Below are positions 24,292-32,245 of a stretch of 40,754 nucleotides of DNA, piece after piece. Origin of the DNA: Rhodospirillales bacterium (GTDB taxonomy: Bacteria > Pseudomonadota > Alphaproteobacteria > Rhodospirillales > GLO-3); NCBI GenBank assembly GCA_003354135.1, contig PIVK01000027.1, positions 1-40,754 on the forward strand, read 5' to 3'. A program made the translations under genes and the position numbers. Position 1 is the first letter of the stretch. The number at the start of each line of letters is the position of its first letter. The notes beneath the pieces were generated by a model. That model made no database searches. It was not told the origin of the DNA and was given only the letters and a program-made list of their open reading frames with translations.

Positions 24292-25482
24292 TCAGTCGAG
24301 AACCCGGGCCAAGTCGGCCTCGATATCGCGCACGTCCTCCAGCCCCACCGACAGGCGTACCAGGCCTTCCGTGATGCCGAGGCGCGCCTTCTCGTCCGCC
24401 CCCACCTTCTGGTGGGTGGTGGTGTAGGGGTGGGTGATGATGCTCTTGGCGTCGCCCAGATTGTTGGAAATGTCGATCAGCTCCAACCCGTCCAGCAGGC
24501 GGTAGGCCGCGTTGCGGCCACCCTCGACCTCGAAGGTCACTACCGTCCCGCCGCGGCCGTCCATCTGGGCCAGGACGAGATCGCGCTGGGGATGGCTTTC
24601 CAGCCCCGGATAGAGCACCCGGGTCACCCCCTTGCGGCCTTCTAGAAAACGCGCAACGGTAAGCGCGTTGTCACACTGGCGGTGAACGCGGAGCTCCAGG
24701 GTCTCCAGCCCTTTTAGCAACACCCAGGCGTTGAAGGGGCTGATGGCCGGACCGGTGTTGCGGACGAAGGGCGTCAGTTGCTGTTTGTAGAAATCTTCGT
24801 CGTCGGTGAGAATCATCCCCCCCAGCACCCGTCCTTGGCCGTCGATGTGCTTGGTCGCCGAATAGGCCACGATGTCGGCCCCGAACTCCAGCGGCCGCTG
24901 CAGGATGGGCGTGGCGAAAACATTGTCGACCACCACCCGGGCCCCGGCCTTGTGGACGAGGTCGCAGACCGCTTTGAGGTCGATGATCTCAAGCCCGGGA
25001 TTGGACGGAGTCTCCAGCAGCACGACCTGGGTGGGTTCGGCGAGGGCTCTTTCCCACTCAGCCAGATCGGTGCCGTCGACGAACTCGGTAGCGATTCCCC
25101 AGCGTGGCAGAAGCTCGGCGATGACGAAATGGCAGGCCCCGAACAGGGCGCGGGACGCCACCACCCGGTCGCCCTGCCTAAGCTGGCTCATCAGGGCCGA
25201 AAAGACGGCCGCCATGCCGCTGGCGGTGGCGAAGGCGAACGCCGCCCCGTCAAGCAACTTCATCCGCTCCTCGAACATGCCGACCGTCGGGTTGCCGTAG
25301 CGGGAATAAACCAGATGGTCGTTGTCGCCCGTGAAGGACCCTTCCGCCTGGGCCGCGCTGTCATACACGTAACCCGAGGTCAGGAACAGTCCCTCACTGG
25401 TCTCGTCGAACTGGCTGCGCTTGGTGCCGCCGCGCACCAGACGCGTCGCCAGGTGCCAGCCCTCGGTTCCTTTTCCGCCCAT
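24292..25482 (-). CDS. metZ: O-succinylhomoserine sulfhydrylase
   Basis: 396 residues from the ATG at 25482, chosen for the GAGGGG site 9 nt upstream and the usual start of the family (GWHLATRLVRGGTKRSQFDE). Cys/Met-metabolism PLP enzyme: the Schiff-base lysine is in YSATKHIDGQGRVLGG and the phosphate-binding region in FATASGMAAV. It joins O-succinylhomoserine (or O-acetylhomoserine) with sulfide to give homocysteine. The Lrp-type regulator gene is divergent, sharing an AT-rich region with a 9-bp inverted repeat, so control by that regulator is plausible. Confidence 0.93.
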   Translation of the reverse strand: MGGKGTEGWHLATRLVRGGTKRSQFDETSEGLFLTSGYVYDSAAQAEGSFTGDNDHLVYSRYGNPTVGMFEERMKLLDGAAFAFATASGMAAVFSALMSQLRQGDRVVASRALFGACHFVIAELLPRWGIATEFVDGTDLAEWERALAEPTQVVLLETPSNPGLEIIDLKAVCDLVHKAGARVVVDNVFATPILQRPLEFGADIVAYSATKHIDGQGRVLGGMILTDDEDFYKQQLTPFVRNTGPAISPFNAWVLLKGLETLELRVHRQCDNALTVARFLEGRKGVTRVLYPGLESHPQRDLVLAQMDGRGGTVVTFEVEGGRNAAYRLLDGLELIDISNNLGDAKSIITHPYTTTHQKVGADEKARLGITEGLVRLSVGLEDVRDIEADLARVLD

Positions 25483-25512
25483 CGTCCGTGCCCCTCTTCC
25501 GATCATTTATCT

Positions 25513-25552
25513 ACGCAATGATACACCCTTCAACCGGAGCATTTCATTGCGT
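25513..25552. promoter_or_regulatory. 9-bp inverted repeat between metZ and the Lrp-type gene (candidate operator)
   Basis: Perfect arms ACGCAATGA (25513-25521) and TCATTGCGT (25544-25552) have centres 31 bp apart, about three helical turns. A perfect minus-strand -10 TATAAT at 25576-25571 places the repeat in the metZ leader just after the start point. It could be an operator for the adjacent Lrp-type protein, or an RNA hairpin in the metZ leader. Plus-strand T6 follows the right arm, but no gene ends there in that direction. Confidence 0.5.
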
Positions 25553-25617
25553 TTTTTCTATAGATATCCCATTATAGTTATATGATATGCTGAAAATGAC
25601 GCAGATTTAGGACGATC

Positions 25618-26112
25618 ATGCCAGAAGCCATCCTGGACGCTATCGACCGCCGCATCCTGGACGCCCTGCAGGACGACGGCCGGCTCAGCAATGTGGACCT
25701 CGCTGAACGGGTCGGGCTTTCGCCTTCACCCTGTCTCCGGCGGGTCAAGCGATTGGAGGAAACAGGGATCATCCAGGGCTACCGGGCGGCGATCGATCCG
25801 GCCCGCGTCGGCATCGGAGTCCGGGCCTTTATCGGAGTCAGCATCGACCAGGGAAAGGACCCCGGGGGCGAAGGCTTCCGAAGCGCCGTCATCGACATGG
25901 CCGAGGCGGTGGCCTGCCATGTCGTCAGCGGCGAAAGCGACTTTCTGGTCGAGGTGCTGGTGCCCGACCTCAGCGCCTACACGGACCTGGTGCTGTACCG
26001 GCTGTTAAAGGTGTCCGGCGTGATCACCGTACGCTCCAATTTCGCGCTGGAGACCGTCAAAAGTACCGACTCCCTGCCTCTGTCCCATCTCAAGGACGAC
26101 AAATTATCGTGA
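25618..26112 (+). CDS. Lrp/AsnC family transcriptional regulator
   Basis: 164 residues. AGGA lies 6 nt before the ATG. An N-terminal winged helix-turn-helix (IDRRILDALQDDGRLSNVDL, then LSPSPCLRRVKRLEE) is followed by a C-terminal RAM ligand-binding domain (about 75-150). Such proteins sense amino acids and usually control themselves and a divergent neighbour. The neighbour here is metZ, and the shared region carries a 9-bp inverted repeat. Methionine or a related amino acid as ligand is a guess from this context. Confidence 0.93.
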   Translation: MPEAILDAIDRRILDALQDDGRLSNVDLAERVGLSPSPCLRRVKRLEETGIIQGYRAAIDPARVGIGVRAFIGVSIDQGKDPGGEGFRSAVIDMAEAVACHVVSGESDFLVEVLVPDLSAYTDLVLYRLLKVSGVITVRSNFALETVKSTDSLPLSHLKDDKLS

Positions 26113-26187
26113 CCGCCCTCGTCATCCTTGGGATGCGGTCCCATATGGTCTAGTGTCCGCCCAAGAATTCCCAGGAGAGGTTTTTAG

Positions 26188-27621
26188 ATGTCAGATCTTG
26201 GTCAGACCGACGAGTTGTTCTTCACCCGAGCCGGTCTCGATCGGACCCGCGTCGAAGGAATCGTCGGTGATGCCCTTTCGGGCACCGACGACGGCGAGCT
26301 TTATCTCGAATACCGCCAGTCGGAAAGCCTGACCTTCGATGACGGGTGCCTGAAGAGCGCGTCCTTCGACACCGCGCAGGGGTTCGGGCTGAGGGGCGTG
26401 TCCGGCGAAGCGACGGGCTATGCCCATGCCTCGGAACTCAGCGAAGAGGCCCTGAAGCGCGCCGCCGACACGGTCAGGGCCGTGCGCTCCGGCCGGGGCG
26501 GCACCTTTGCCGCACCCCCCGCCGGCACCAACTCAACGCTCTATACCGACGACAATCCACTGAGCCCGGTGGACTTCGGCGACAAGGTCAAGCTGCTGCA
26601 GGACATCGATACCTACGCCCGGGCCACGGACGAAAGAGTCCGCCAAGTGTCGGCATCGCTGTCGGGCCAATGGCAGGCTGTACAGGTGCTGCGCCCCGAC
26701 GGGCTTAGGGTCGCCGACATCCGCCCCCTGGTCAAACTCAACGTCTCGGTGGTGGTGGAACAAGATGGCCGCATGGAGAACGGCGGCCACGGCACGGGCG
26801 GGCGCGTCGCCTATGAGCGCTATCTCGACCCCGCCATCTGGCAGGCCGAGGTCGACGAGGCCCTGCGCCAGGCCCTGGTTAACCTGGAGTCCATTCCCGC
26901 GCCCGCGGGCGAGATGCCGGTGGTGCTGGGGCCGGGTTGGCCCGGCATCCTGCTGCACGAAGCCATTGGCCACGGGCTGGAGGGCGACTTCAACCGCAAG
27001 AAAACCTCGGCCTTTTCCGGCCTGGTGGGACAACGTATCGCCTCGCCCGGGGTCACCGTGGTCGACGACGCCACGCTGCCCGACCGGCGTGGTTCGGTTA
27101 CGGTGGACGATGAGGGCACGCCGGGGCAACGCACGGTGCTGATCGAGGACGGCATCCTCAAGGGCTATATGCAGGACCGGCTCAACTCGCGTCTCATGGG
27201 AACCGGATCGACCGGCAACGGTCGGCGCCTGTCCTATGCCCACGCCCCCATCCCCCGCATGACCAACACCTACATGCTGGCGGGTCCCCACGGGGCGGAG
27301 GAGATCATCGGCTCGGTGGACAAGGGGCTTTACGCCGTCACCTTCGGGGGCGGACAGGTGGATATCACGTCCGGCAAATTCGTCTTCTCCTGCACCGAGG
27401 CCTATCTGATCGACAACGGTAAGGTCGGCGCCCCGGTCAAGGGGGCGACCCTGATAGGTAACGGTCCCGACTGTTTGACCAAGATCTCCATGGTCGGCAA
27501 CGATCTGGAACTCGACCCGGGCATCGGCACCTGCGGAAAGCACGGCCAGTGGGTGCCGGTGGGCGTCGGCCAGCCGACGCTGAGGCTGGACGGCCTGACG
27601 GTGGGAGGCACGGCGGTCTGA
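26188..27621 (+). CDS. tldD: Metalloprotease TldD
   Basis: 477 residues. AGGAGAGG lies about 7 nt before the ATG. The zinc motif HEAIGH at 257-262, with EGDFNRKKTSAFSG after it and CTEAYLIDNGKVGAPVKGA near the C-terminus, identifies TldD. It forms a heterodimer with PmbA/TldE (19195-20541) and carries the catalytic site. The length is standard. Confidence 0.96.
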   Translation: MSDLGQTDELFFTRAGLDRTRVEGIVGDALSGTDDGELYLEYRQSESLTFDDGCLKSASFDTAQGFGLRGVSGEATGYAHASELSEEALKRAADTVRAVRSGRGGTFAAPPAGTNSTLYTDDNPLSPVDFGDKVKLLQDIDTYARATDERVRQVSASLSGQWQAVQVLRPDGLRVADIRPLVKLNVSVVVEQDGRMENGGHGTGGRVAYERYLDPAIWQAEVDEALRQALVNLESIPAPAGEMPVVLGPGWPGILLHEAIGHGLEGDFNRKKTSAFSGLVGQRIASPGVTVVDDATLPDRRGSVTVDDEGTPGQRTVLIEDGILKGYMQDRLNSRLMGTGSTGNGRRLSYAHAPIPRMTNTYMLAGPHGAEEIIGSVDKGLYAVTFGGGQVDITSGKFVFSCTEAYLIDNGKVGAPVKGATLIGNGPDCLTKISMVGNDLELDPGIGTCGKHGQWVPVGVGQPTLRLDGLTVGGTAV

Positions 27622-27659
27622 TTTTACACGCCTGTCCTTTGCGGATACTGTCTCCCCAA

Positions 27660-27710
27660 AGGCCCCCTTGGGCCTGAGAGCCGCGCAAGCGGCGTCGGCG
27701 CCTACGCGCC
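27660..27710 (+). promoter_or_regulatory. Three consecutive tetraloop hairpins in the tldD-greB gap
   Basis: AGGCCC-CCTT-GGGCCT (27660-27675), GCCGC-GCAA-GCGGC (27680-27693, a GNRA loop) and GGCGC-CTAC-GCGCC (27697-27710) follow one another. The last stem ends directly at the greB Shine-Dalgarno GGAGGA. The first may be a tldD terminator. The others form a structured greB leader or a small RNA. No T tract follows any of them. Confidence 0.5.
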
Positions 27711-27723
27711 GGAGGAACAACAA

Positions 27724-28242
27724 ATGGCAGACGGCGAGGACGACGGCCCCGAGCTTCCGAGGGACCTCAAGAACTACATGACCCCCCGGGGCCATGCGGC
27801 CATGCGGGACGAACTGGACCACCTGTTTCGGGTCGAGCGCCCCAAGGTGGTCGAGGTCGTGTCCTGGGCGGCGGGTAACGGGGACCGGTCCGAGAACGGC
27901 GACTACATTTACGGCAAGAAGCGCCTGCGCGAGATCGACCGGCGCATCCGCTTCCTGCGCAAGCGCCTGGAAAGCGCCGAGGTGGTCGATCCAACCCGCC
28001 AGGGCAACCGCGACCAGGTGTTCTTCGGCGCCACCGTGACCTACGCCCCCGAGGATGAGCAGGAAAAGACCGTCACCATCGTCGGCGTCGACGAGGCGGA
28101 CCTGGATCAGGGCAAGGTGAGCTGGGTCTCCCCCATCGCGCGTGCTCTGTTGAAAGCCTATGAAGGCGATATGGTCAACGTCCACACCCCGAAGGGTCCG
28201 GTCCCGCTCGAGGTGATCGAGATCCGCTACGAGACCGGGTAG
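27724..28242 (+). CDS. greB: Transcript cleavage factor GreB
   Basis: 172 residues, with GGAGGA 8 nt before the ATG. An N-terminal coiled coil (NYMTPRGHAAMRDELDHLF to about residue 90, with GDRSENGDYIYGKKRLREID at the tip) and a C-terminal FKBP-like domain (about 95-170) are those of Gre factors. ENGDYIYGKKRLREID with an arginine-rich helix favours GreB over GreA. It enters the RNA polymerase secondary channel and stimulates cleavage of backtracked RNA. The leader is unusually structured. Confidence 0.92.
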   Translation: MADGEDDGPELPRDLKNYMTPRGHAAMRDELDHLFRVERPKVVEVVSWAAGNGDRSENGDYIYGKKRLREIDRRIRFLRKRLESAEVVDPTRQGNRDQVFFGATVTYAPEDEQEKTVTIVGVDEADLDQGKVSWVSPIARALLKAYEGDMVNVHTPKGPVPLEVIEIRYETG

Positions 28243-28256
28243 GCGGCCGGAGTAGA

Positions 28257-28298
28257 GAACCGATTGAATCTGTCCGGTTATTAATGGGACAGTCATGA
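28257..28298. repeat. Hairpin-forming intergenic repeat, copy 1
   Basis: This 42-bp segment matches 29890-29931 at 33 positions, in direct orientation, with the core GTTATTAATGGG shared exactly. It contains the inverted repeat CTGTCC (28270-28275) / GGACAG (28287-28292) around an 11-nt loop. In copy 2 one stem pair is changed on both sides (T-A to C-G). It sits 15 nt after greB and opens the diguanylate cyclase-hemerythrin module. Confidence 0.8.
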
Positions 28299-28331
28299 GC
28301 GGACATACAATTTGCAAAACCGAGGGCAAAT

Positions 28332-29324
28332 ATGGGGCACGTCTGGTTGTTTGGTAGGGGTGTTGGGGCACAGGCAAAGGTCGTTGCCGTGGCCGTGGTC
28401 GTGGCTGCCATGGTCCTTTTATTCGATTTGTCCTTGCCGCTTGGTGTCGCGGGCGGTGTGCCCTACGTGGCATTGGTTCTGATCGGTATCTGGCTTCCGA
28501 AAATCGAACACATTGTCCTTTTGGCTCTGGTCGGTACGGTTCTGACAATAGCGGGGTACCTTTTATCACCGGAGGGCGGTATTCCGTGGGTGGTTATGAC
28601 CAATCGCGGGCTGGCCTTGTTTGCCATCTGGATCACGGCGGCCCTTCTTGTCCACATCAAGAATAGACAGGCCCAGCTTTGCCGGAACGAGGAAGAGCTT
28701 CAACGCTACGTCCAAGACCTGGAGATGGCCAGCGCCAACTTCGAGGAACAGGCATCCGACATGGCCAGGCTGGCAGAAGAACTGCACGCCGAGAAGGAAC
28801 GTGTTGAGGAGAGCAAGCGGATTATCGAGCACCAAGCGGTCCATGATCCTCTAACGGACCTTGGCAACCGAGCGCTACTCAACAAGGCCCTGTCCGATAT
28901 GCTGGAATATGCCGAGGAAAACGGGTCGAGAGTGGGCTTCATCTACATAGACCTCGACAACTTCAAGCCCGTCAACGACCGCCTAGGGCATGATGCCGGT
29001 GACAAGTTGCTTTGCGACGTGGCCAAAGCTCTTAGGAAGACCATCGGGGAAAAGGACACGGCAATCCGGCAAGGCGGCGACGAATTTGCCGTGCTGGCCT
29101 GTCTGGAAACGGGCAAGGGCCGCGCCGACCTCAAGGCGCTGGCCGAACGTATCCTGGCGGCGCTAACGATACCGGTCCAGGGGCCGGATTTCGTTATTGA
29201 GACTGGGGCCAGCATTGGAATTGCGCTTCATCCGGACGACGGCGCAGACGTGGATGCCATTCTGACGGCCGCTGACAACGCCATGTACGAAGCCAAGAGG
29301 GCAGGAAAAGGCCGGGTTTCATAG
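28332..29324 (+). CDS. Membrane diguanylate cyclase (GGDEF)
   Basis: 330 residues. Four hydrophobic segments at about 17-33, 43-55, 61-78 and 93-109 are followed by a coiled coil (115-168) and a GGDEF domain with an intact GGDEF motif at 248-252. It should make c-di-GMP. The allosteric inhibition site RxxD has Gly239 in place of Arg, so feedback inhibition is probably lost. The hemerythrin gene follows 24 nt downstream, which suggests an oxygen- or redox-linked c-di-GMP unit. Base use is less GC-rich than in the flanking genes and the pair is bracketed by repeats, suggesting acquisition as a module. Confidence 0.93.
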   Translation: MGHVWLFGRGVGAQAKVVAVAVVVAAMVLLFDLSLPLGVAGGVPYVALVLIGIWLPKIEHIVLLALVGTVLTIAGYLLSPEGGIPWVVMTNRGLALFAIWITAALLVHIKNRQAQLCRNEEELQRYVQDLEMASANFEEQASDMARLAEELHAEKERVEESKRIIEHQAVHDPLTDLGNRALLNKALSDMLEYAEENGSRVGFIYIDLDNFKPVNDRLGHDAGDKLLCDVAKALRKTIGEKDTAIRQGGDEFAVLACLETGKGRADLKALAERILAALTIPVQGPDFVIETGASIGIALHPDDGADVDAILTAADNAMYEAKRAGKGRVS

Positions 29325-29348
29325 ACGATTAGAAAAGGGCAGTTCCCC

Positions 29349-29759
29349 ATGTACAACATCGAATGGAATGACAGCATCATTATTGGCGTGCCGTCCATTG
29401 ACGAGGACCACAAGAAACTGGTGGAAATGCTGAACGAGTTGTTTGCAGCGTGCTTCGCCGCACAAGGTCCCGCCATGCTTAGCAAGATCGTTGATGAACT
29501 CGTTAGCTACACGAAATACCACTTTGAGCATGAAGAAGGGATTTTGGCAGAGGCCCGTTACGATAAACTCGAAGAACACAAGGCCCAACACCTTGAACTG
29601 GTAAAGCAGGTCGAGAAAATCCAGGCGAACCTCCAGCAAGGTGCGACCCACAAACTCAGCAACGACACCTTGAAGTTCCTGAACCACTGGCTGACGAACC
29701 ATATTCAGGTTGAGGACAAAGAATTTAGTCCCCTGCTTCGGCAACAAAATGTGAAGTGA
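29349..29759 (+). CDS. Bacteriohemerythrin
   Basis: 136 residues, a single four-helix hemerythrin domain. All di-iron ligands expected for the family are present: H21, H58, E62, H77, H81, H118 and D123, with canonical spacing (HxxxE, HxxxH, HxxxxD). It binds oxygen reversibly at a di-iron centre in the cytoplasm and may store, carry or sense it. It lies just after a diguanylate cyclase gene on the same strand and has the same moderate GC content. Confidence 0.95.
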   Translation: MYNIEWNDSIIIGVPSIDEDHKKLVEMLNELFAACFAAQGPAMLSKIVDELVSYTKYHFEHEEGILAEARYDKLEEHKAQHLELVKQVEKIQANLQQGATHKLSNDTLKFLNHWLTNHIQVEDKEFSPLLRQQNVK

Positions 29760-29889
29760 ATGTCCGAGTCGGGGGCCGGGACGATCTCTACACAATTCTA
29801 CAGGTTTTGAGCCTGACCCTGTTCGAGAAAACACCGCTGTTTCAATTGGTTGCGCACGGTGGCTGCGCATAGCAAGGAACCGAAACAGA

Positions 29890-29931
29890 TAACCCGTTAA
29901 ATCTGCTCTGTTATTAATGGGGCAGTCGTGA
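29890..29931. repeat. Hairpin-forming intergenic repeat, copy 2
   Basis: Second copy of 28257-28298. Stem CTGCTC (29903-29908) / GGGCAG (29920-29925) has a loop almost identical to copy 1. Relative to copy 1, one T-A pair is C-G and one C-G pair is a T-G wobble, so pairing is kept although the stem sequence differs. Confidence 0.8.
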
Positions 29932-30015
29932 TCTTCGGCATAAAGAAATTCGATGGTGGCGACGTCACCCTCCGGATTCCCCAGGACCCTTGACCGCTCA
30001 CGGCAGCGGCCAGTT

Positions 30016-30043
30016 GCCCCATTGGGGCGTTGCCCGGCGCCCC
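30016..30043 (-). terminator. GC-rich hairpins downstream of gshA
   Basis: GGGGCG (30024-30029) pairs with CGCCCC (30038-30043), or alternatively GCCCC at 30016 pairs with the same GGGGC. It lies about 30 nt after the gshA stop and lacks a T run. Confidence 0.35.
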
Positions 30044-30074
30044 GAAACTGATGGTGACACCCGAAAGGGCATTT

Positions 30075-31445
30075 CTAATAGGCATACTCGCGAAACACCG
30101 GGTCGACGCTGCCCTCCCAGCGGCGGTCGAAGGCCGCCAGGATTTCTTCGGCCGGAGTCATCCCGGCCTCGACGGTGTTGAAGGCCGGGCTGAGGAAATG
30201 GGTCTCGTCGCGCCCCACGCCGTCGAGGCATTTGCGGTGACAGAGCCCCATGTGGGAGATCTCCAAGACATCCAGCGCCATGTCCCCCACCGAGGTGTCG
30301 CGGAACGGCGTGTTGAGAGCCAGGCGCGGCACCTCGCGGCGCAAGGTCTCGTGCTCCTCCGCCGTCCAGTCCTTGATCATCTCCCAGGCGGCCTCGCGGG
30401 CCGCCTGATCGTAGAGGAGGCCTGTCCAAAAAGCGCTCAAGGCACAAAGCCGTTTCCAGGGTCCGCCGTCGGCGCCGCGCATCTCGAGGTAGCGCTTGAG
30501 CCGCACCTCGGGGAAGACGGTGGTCAGGTGGTCGGCCCAATCGGTCAGGGTCGGCGCCTGACCGGGCAGCGCCGGCAGTTTTCCGTTCAGAAAGTCGCGG
30601 AAGGACTGACCCGAGGCGTCGATGTACTTCCCCTCGCGGTAGACAAAGTACATGGGCACATCGAGCACCCAGTCCACGTAGCGTTCGAACCCGAAGCCGT
30701 CCTCGAACACCATGGGGAGCGTCCCGCAGCGGTCCGGATCAGTGTCGGTCCAGATATGACTGCGGTAGCTCAAGTAGCCCGACGGCTGCCCTTCCTTGAA
30801 CGGCGAGTTGGCCCAAATGGCGGTAGCGATAGGTTGCAGCGCCAGCGCGATGCGAAACATTTGCACCATCACAAACTCCGACGAAAAGTCGAGGTTGACT
30901 TGCACCGTGCAGGTCCCCTGCATCATCTCAAGGCCCATGGTCCCTTTCTTGGGCATGTAGTCGCGCATGATGGCGTAGCGCGCCTTGGGCATCCAGGGTA
31001 TCTCGGTCGTCGGCCATTTGGGGTTGTAGCCGAGCCCCAGAAACCCGATTCCAAGTTCGCCGGCGAGCGCCTTCACCTGACGGAGATGCGTGCCGACCTC
31101 GTCGCAGGTCTGGTGAATGTTATCGAGGGGCGCGCCGGAAAGCTCCACCTGTCCCGCCGGTTCCAGGGTGATGGAGCTGTGGTTCGGTTTGACGAGCGCG
31201 ATGATATTCTCGCCCTCCATCGCCGGCTGCCAGCCAAAGCGGGTCAGCCCCTCCAGCAGGGCGCGAACGCCGCAGGGGCCGCCGTACTCCAGCGGGCGCA
31301 GATCGTCCAAACGGTAGGCGAACTTCTCGTGCTCGGTGCCGATGCGCCAATCCTCAGGCGGCTTGCAACCCTGTTCCAGGAATTCGACCAAGTCCCGTTT
31401 GTCGGTAATGGGGGCGCCAAACCCGGTGATGTCCTTGTGCGACAT
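30075..31445 (-). CDS. gshA: Glutamate-cysteine ligase (plant/alphaproteobacterial type)
   Basis: 456 residues. Family blocks include [35 protein letters not shown] and [16 protein letters not shown], which place it in the class shared by plants and alphaproteobacteria rather than the E. coli class. It forms gamma-glutamylcysteine, the rate-limiting step of glutathione synthesis, in the cytoplasm. Last gene of a four-gene minus-strand run, 23 nt after rsmE. A cyclotransferase-like gene in the same run hints at glutathione turnover. Confidence 0.96.
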   Translation of the reverse strand: MSHKDITGFGAPITDKRDLVEFLEQGCKPPEDWRIGTEHEKFAYRLDDLRPLEYGGPCGVRALLEGLTRFGWQPAMEGENIIALVKPNHSSITLEPAGQVELSGAPLDNIHQTCDEVGTHLRQVKALAGELGIGFLGLGYNPKWPTTEIPWMPKARYAIMRDYMPKKGTMGLEMMQGTCTVQVNLDFSSEFVMVQMFRIALALQPIATAIWANSPFKEGQPSGYLSYRSHIWTDTDPDRCGTLPMVFEDGFGFERYVDWVLDVPMYFVYREGKYIDASGQSFRDFLNGKLPALPGQAPTLTDWADHLTTVFPEVRLKRYLEMRGADGGPWKRLCALSAFWTGLLYDQAAREAAWEMIKDWTAEEHETLRREVPRLALNTPFRDTSVGDMALDVLEISHMGLCHRKCLDGVGRDETHFLSPAFNTVEAGMTPAEEILAAFDRRWEGSVDPVFREYAY

Positions 31446-31468
31446 GAAACTAATGATCCTCTTGCTCG

Positions 31469-32245
31469 TCAGGGTCTAGGCAACGGCGCCGCGCCCCAGT
31501 CGCCCAGCACCGCCTGCCAACAGGCGAGCAGGCTGAGCGCCGCGGTCTCGGCCCTGAGAATCCGCGGTCCCAGGGTGACACGGACCACGAAGGGCCGTCC
31601 AGCCAGAAGGTCGAGTTCGCCTGGGGCGAAACCGCCCTCGGGGCCGGTCAGGATGCCGAAGGCCCGCTGCCGCCATCCCCCGCCTTCGGCCAAAGTCCGC
31701 AGCGCCTCCGCCACCGGGCGGTCACCCCCCCGCTCGTCGGCGACGATCAGCAGGCGCGCGCCGGGCCAGGAATCCAGCAGGTTCTTCAGGGAGACCGGCT
31801 CCGCCACCTCGGGCAGGCTGAGGCGCTCGCACTGCTCCGCCGCCTCCAGCGCGTTTGCGGCCAGCCGTTCGGTCTTGACCCGTTCGGAAGCGGTGTGGCG
31901 GGTGAAGACGGGCAGCAGGCGCGAGGCGCCAAGCTCTGTCGCCTTCTGGACGATGAAGTCGGTGCCCGTCTTCTTCACCGGGGCGAAAGCGAGCCACAGG
32001 TCGGGCTCCGGGGACTGGGGGCGAGTCATACGCTCCGCCACCAACCGGCCCTGACCCTTGGCGATCTTCGCCACACGGGCCAGCCATTCGCCGTCACGGC
32101 CGTTGAACAAGGACACCGCATCACCCGGCCCCAGGCGCATTACGGCGCCCAGATACTTGGCCTGAGAGGGAGACAGGTCCACCGCCGCCCCGCCGGCCAG
32201 TGGCGCTTCGACGAATAGCCGGGCCTTGGGTCGCAGGTGAGTCAT
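31469..32245 (-). CDS. rsmE: 16S rRNA m3U1498 methyltransferase
   Basis: 258 residues. An N-terminal PUA-like domain (about 15-70) is followed by a SPOUT methyltransferase domain with [28 protein letters not shown] and the knot region [13 protein letters not shown]. It methylates U1498 of 16S rRNA using SAM. Its start overlaps the stop of the upstream gene by four bases, so the two are translationally coupled. gshA follows 23 nt later. Confidence 0.96.
   Translation of the reverse strand: MTHLRPKARLFVEAPLAGGAAVDLSPSQAKYLGAVMRLGPGDAVSLFNGRDGEWLARVAKIAKGQGRLVAERMTRPQSPEPDLWLAFAPVKKTGTDFIVQKATELGASRLLPVFTRHTASERVKTERLAANALEAAEQCERLSLPEVAEPVSLKNLLDSWPGARLLIVADERGGDRPVAEALRTLAEGGGWRQRAFGILTGPEGGFAPGELDLLAGRPFVVRVTLGPRILRAETAALSLLACWQAVLGDWGAAPLPRP

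Larger units (their letters stand above)
29760..30074. other. Intergenic region between hemerythrin and gshA
   Basis: 315 nt without a convincing gene. It contains the second copy of the hairpin repeat, a TGCGCA palindrome repeated 13 bp apart near 29850-29870, and GC-rich inverted repeats near 30016-30043. A 21-codon reading frame starts with the GTG at the end of the repeat (29927), with no evidence that it is translated. Confidence 0.6.

Noticed and set aside
25482-25617. SAM riboswitch upstream of metZ
   Set aside because: Looked for SAM-II and SAM/SAH core patterns and did not find them. The region is AT-rich with a single inverted repeat.
26533-28569. 678-codon open frame on the minus strand
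   Set aside because: Runs through tldD, greB and part of the cyclase gene in antisense. No recognisable domain.
29927-29992. 21-codon ORF beginning at the end of the second hairpin repeat
   Set aside because: Too short, no Shine-Dalgarno and no similarity recognised. The start codon is simply part of the repeat.
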